From CAZSPL01 sp964608735 (GTDB taxonomy: Bacteria; JAJVIF01; JAPKYR01; CAZSPL01): DNA of 15,829 nt. The notes below the pieces were generated by a model. The model saw nothing but the letters and a program-made list of their open reading frames with translations. It was not told the origin of the DNA and did not search any database. This document shows positions 15,621 to 15,829 of the stretch, in pieces (the stretch's first letter is position 1; every line of letters starts with the position of its first letter). Position numbers and translations under genes: made by a program. The DNA lies in assembly GCA_964608735.1 (NCBI GenBank), contig CAZSPL010000073.1:1-15829 (forward strand), in the 5' to 3' direction.

Positions 15621-15648
15621 TGTCATCACTTATTGATAAGTGCAGACA
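15621..15648. promoter_or_regulatory. Palindromic operator of the abiE operon
   Basis: CACTTAT (15627-15633) and ATAAGTG (15636-15642) are perfect inverted arms around TG. The symmetry extends outward to TGTC (15621-15624) and GACA (15645-15648), 11 of 13 arm positions matching. It lies at the transcription start just downstream of the -10. A third half-site (AAGTGTCC on the minus strand, about 15653-15660) lies between -10 and -35. This suits cooperative autorepression by AbiEi. Confidence 0.7.
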
Positions 15649-15676
15649 TTATGGGACACTTACCTTCCTTAGTCAA
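15648..15676 (-). promoter_or_regulatory. Sigma-70-type promoter of the abiE operon
   Basis: On the minus strand TTGACT (15671-15676), a 17-nt spacer and CATAAT (15648-15653). The predicted start near 15641 falls inside the palindrome, giving a leader of about 40 nt to the antitoxin ATG. A second TTGACG lies 10 nt further upstream. Confidence 0.72.
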
Positions 15677-15682
15677 GGAACG

Positions 15683-15829
15683 TCAAGATAACCGGTTTTC
15701 AAGAGGTATGCAGCCTCTTCCATGTGCAAACTCGGTAATACTCTCCAGCTCAGCCGTCTTCAACCAGGTTCGAAATGCGTCAATTGAAGCCAGCCATGGG
15801 AAATCAAGCCTTTTGCATCCAGCAGAGGG
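15683..15829 (-). CDS. C-terminal fragment of an unrecognised protein (runs off the window edge)
   Basis: A reading frame is open from the window edge to TGA at 15683-15685: 48 codons. It includes DFPWLASIDAFRTWLK and ends in a polar tail (PLENRLS). Amino-acid use looks like real protein (tryptophans and hydrophobics spaced as in helices) and the stop sits 7 nt before the abiE -35, the spacing expected between adjacent genes. I do not recognise the family. It may be another gene of the AbiE-bearing island. Confidence 0.5.
   Translation of the reverse strand, partial: PSAGCKRLDFPWLASIDAFRTWLKTAELESITEFAHGRGCIPLENRLS

Noticed and set aside
15215..15691. A 158-residue plus-strand frame over the antitoxin
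   Set aside because: It is antisense to abiEi, whose protein and regulatory region are clear, and it would cross the operator and promoter.

Overview
This is a dense bacterial window of about 16 kb with no rRNA and no recognisable transposase or prophage. The core genes are GC-rich. A cell-envelope O-antigen ligase/polymerase family protein and a secreted VIT/von Willebrand A protein suggest a Gram-negative-type envelope. The combination of a BioU-like biotin enzyme, a SpoIIE/HATPase fusion, a giant TPR protein and hairpin-repeat intergenic DNA fits a poorly characterised or uncultivated lineage. I cannot assign a phylum from the sequence.

Layout. (1) 20-3963 is a divergent biotin-synthesis locus. 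On the minus strand a saccharopine-dehydrogenase-like protein that I read as BioU is followed 30 nt later by a radical SAM protein with a C-terminal winged helix. On the plus strand are bioF and bioD, overlapping by ATGA. BioF makes 8-amino-7-oxononanoate (KAPA), BioU would replace the usual aminotransferase BioA, and BioD closes the ureido ring. No bioA or bioB lies in the window. (2) 4030-5643 is a signalling protein: an N-terminal helical sensor, a SpoIIE/PP2C-type phosphatase and a C-terminal RsbW-like ATPase/kinase, all in one chain. (3) 5789-9751 encodes a 1320-residue cytoplasmic TPR protein with its own good sigma-70-type promoter and a degenerate J-domain-like segment (NPE in place of HPD) near its C-terminus. 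(4) 9752-10138 is a non-coding convergent gap filled with hairpin repeats, one of which shows compensatory stem changes. (5) 10139-12334 (minus) is a secreted VIT-vWA protein. (6) 12575-13975 (plus) is a polytopic O-antigen ligase/polymerase-like protein. (7) 14003-14113 is a tRNA-Gln(CUG) with a near-consensus promoter. (8) 14115-15676 (minus) is a complete AbiE type IV toxin-antitoxin operon with promoter and palindromic operator. Its toxin gene ends 1 nt past the tRNA, which looks like the edge of an inserted island. (9) 15683-15829 is the C-terminal end of an unrecognised minus-strand gene.

The most notable items are the BioU-BioF-BioD arrangement with the candidate sacrificial lysine K119, the J-like tail of the TPR protein, the compensated hairpin repeats, and the tRNA/AbiE junction with its readable operator.
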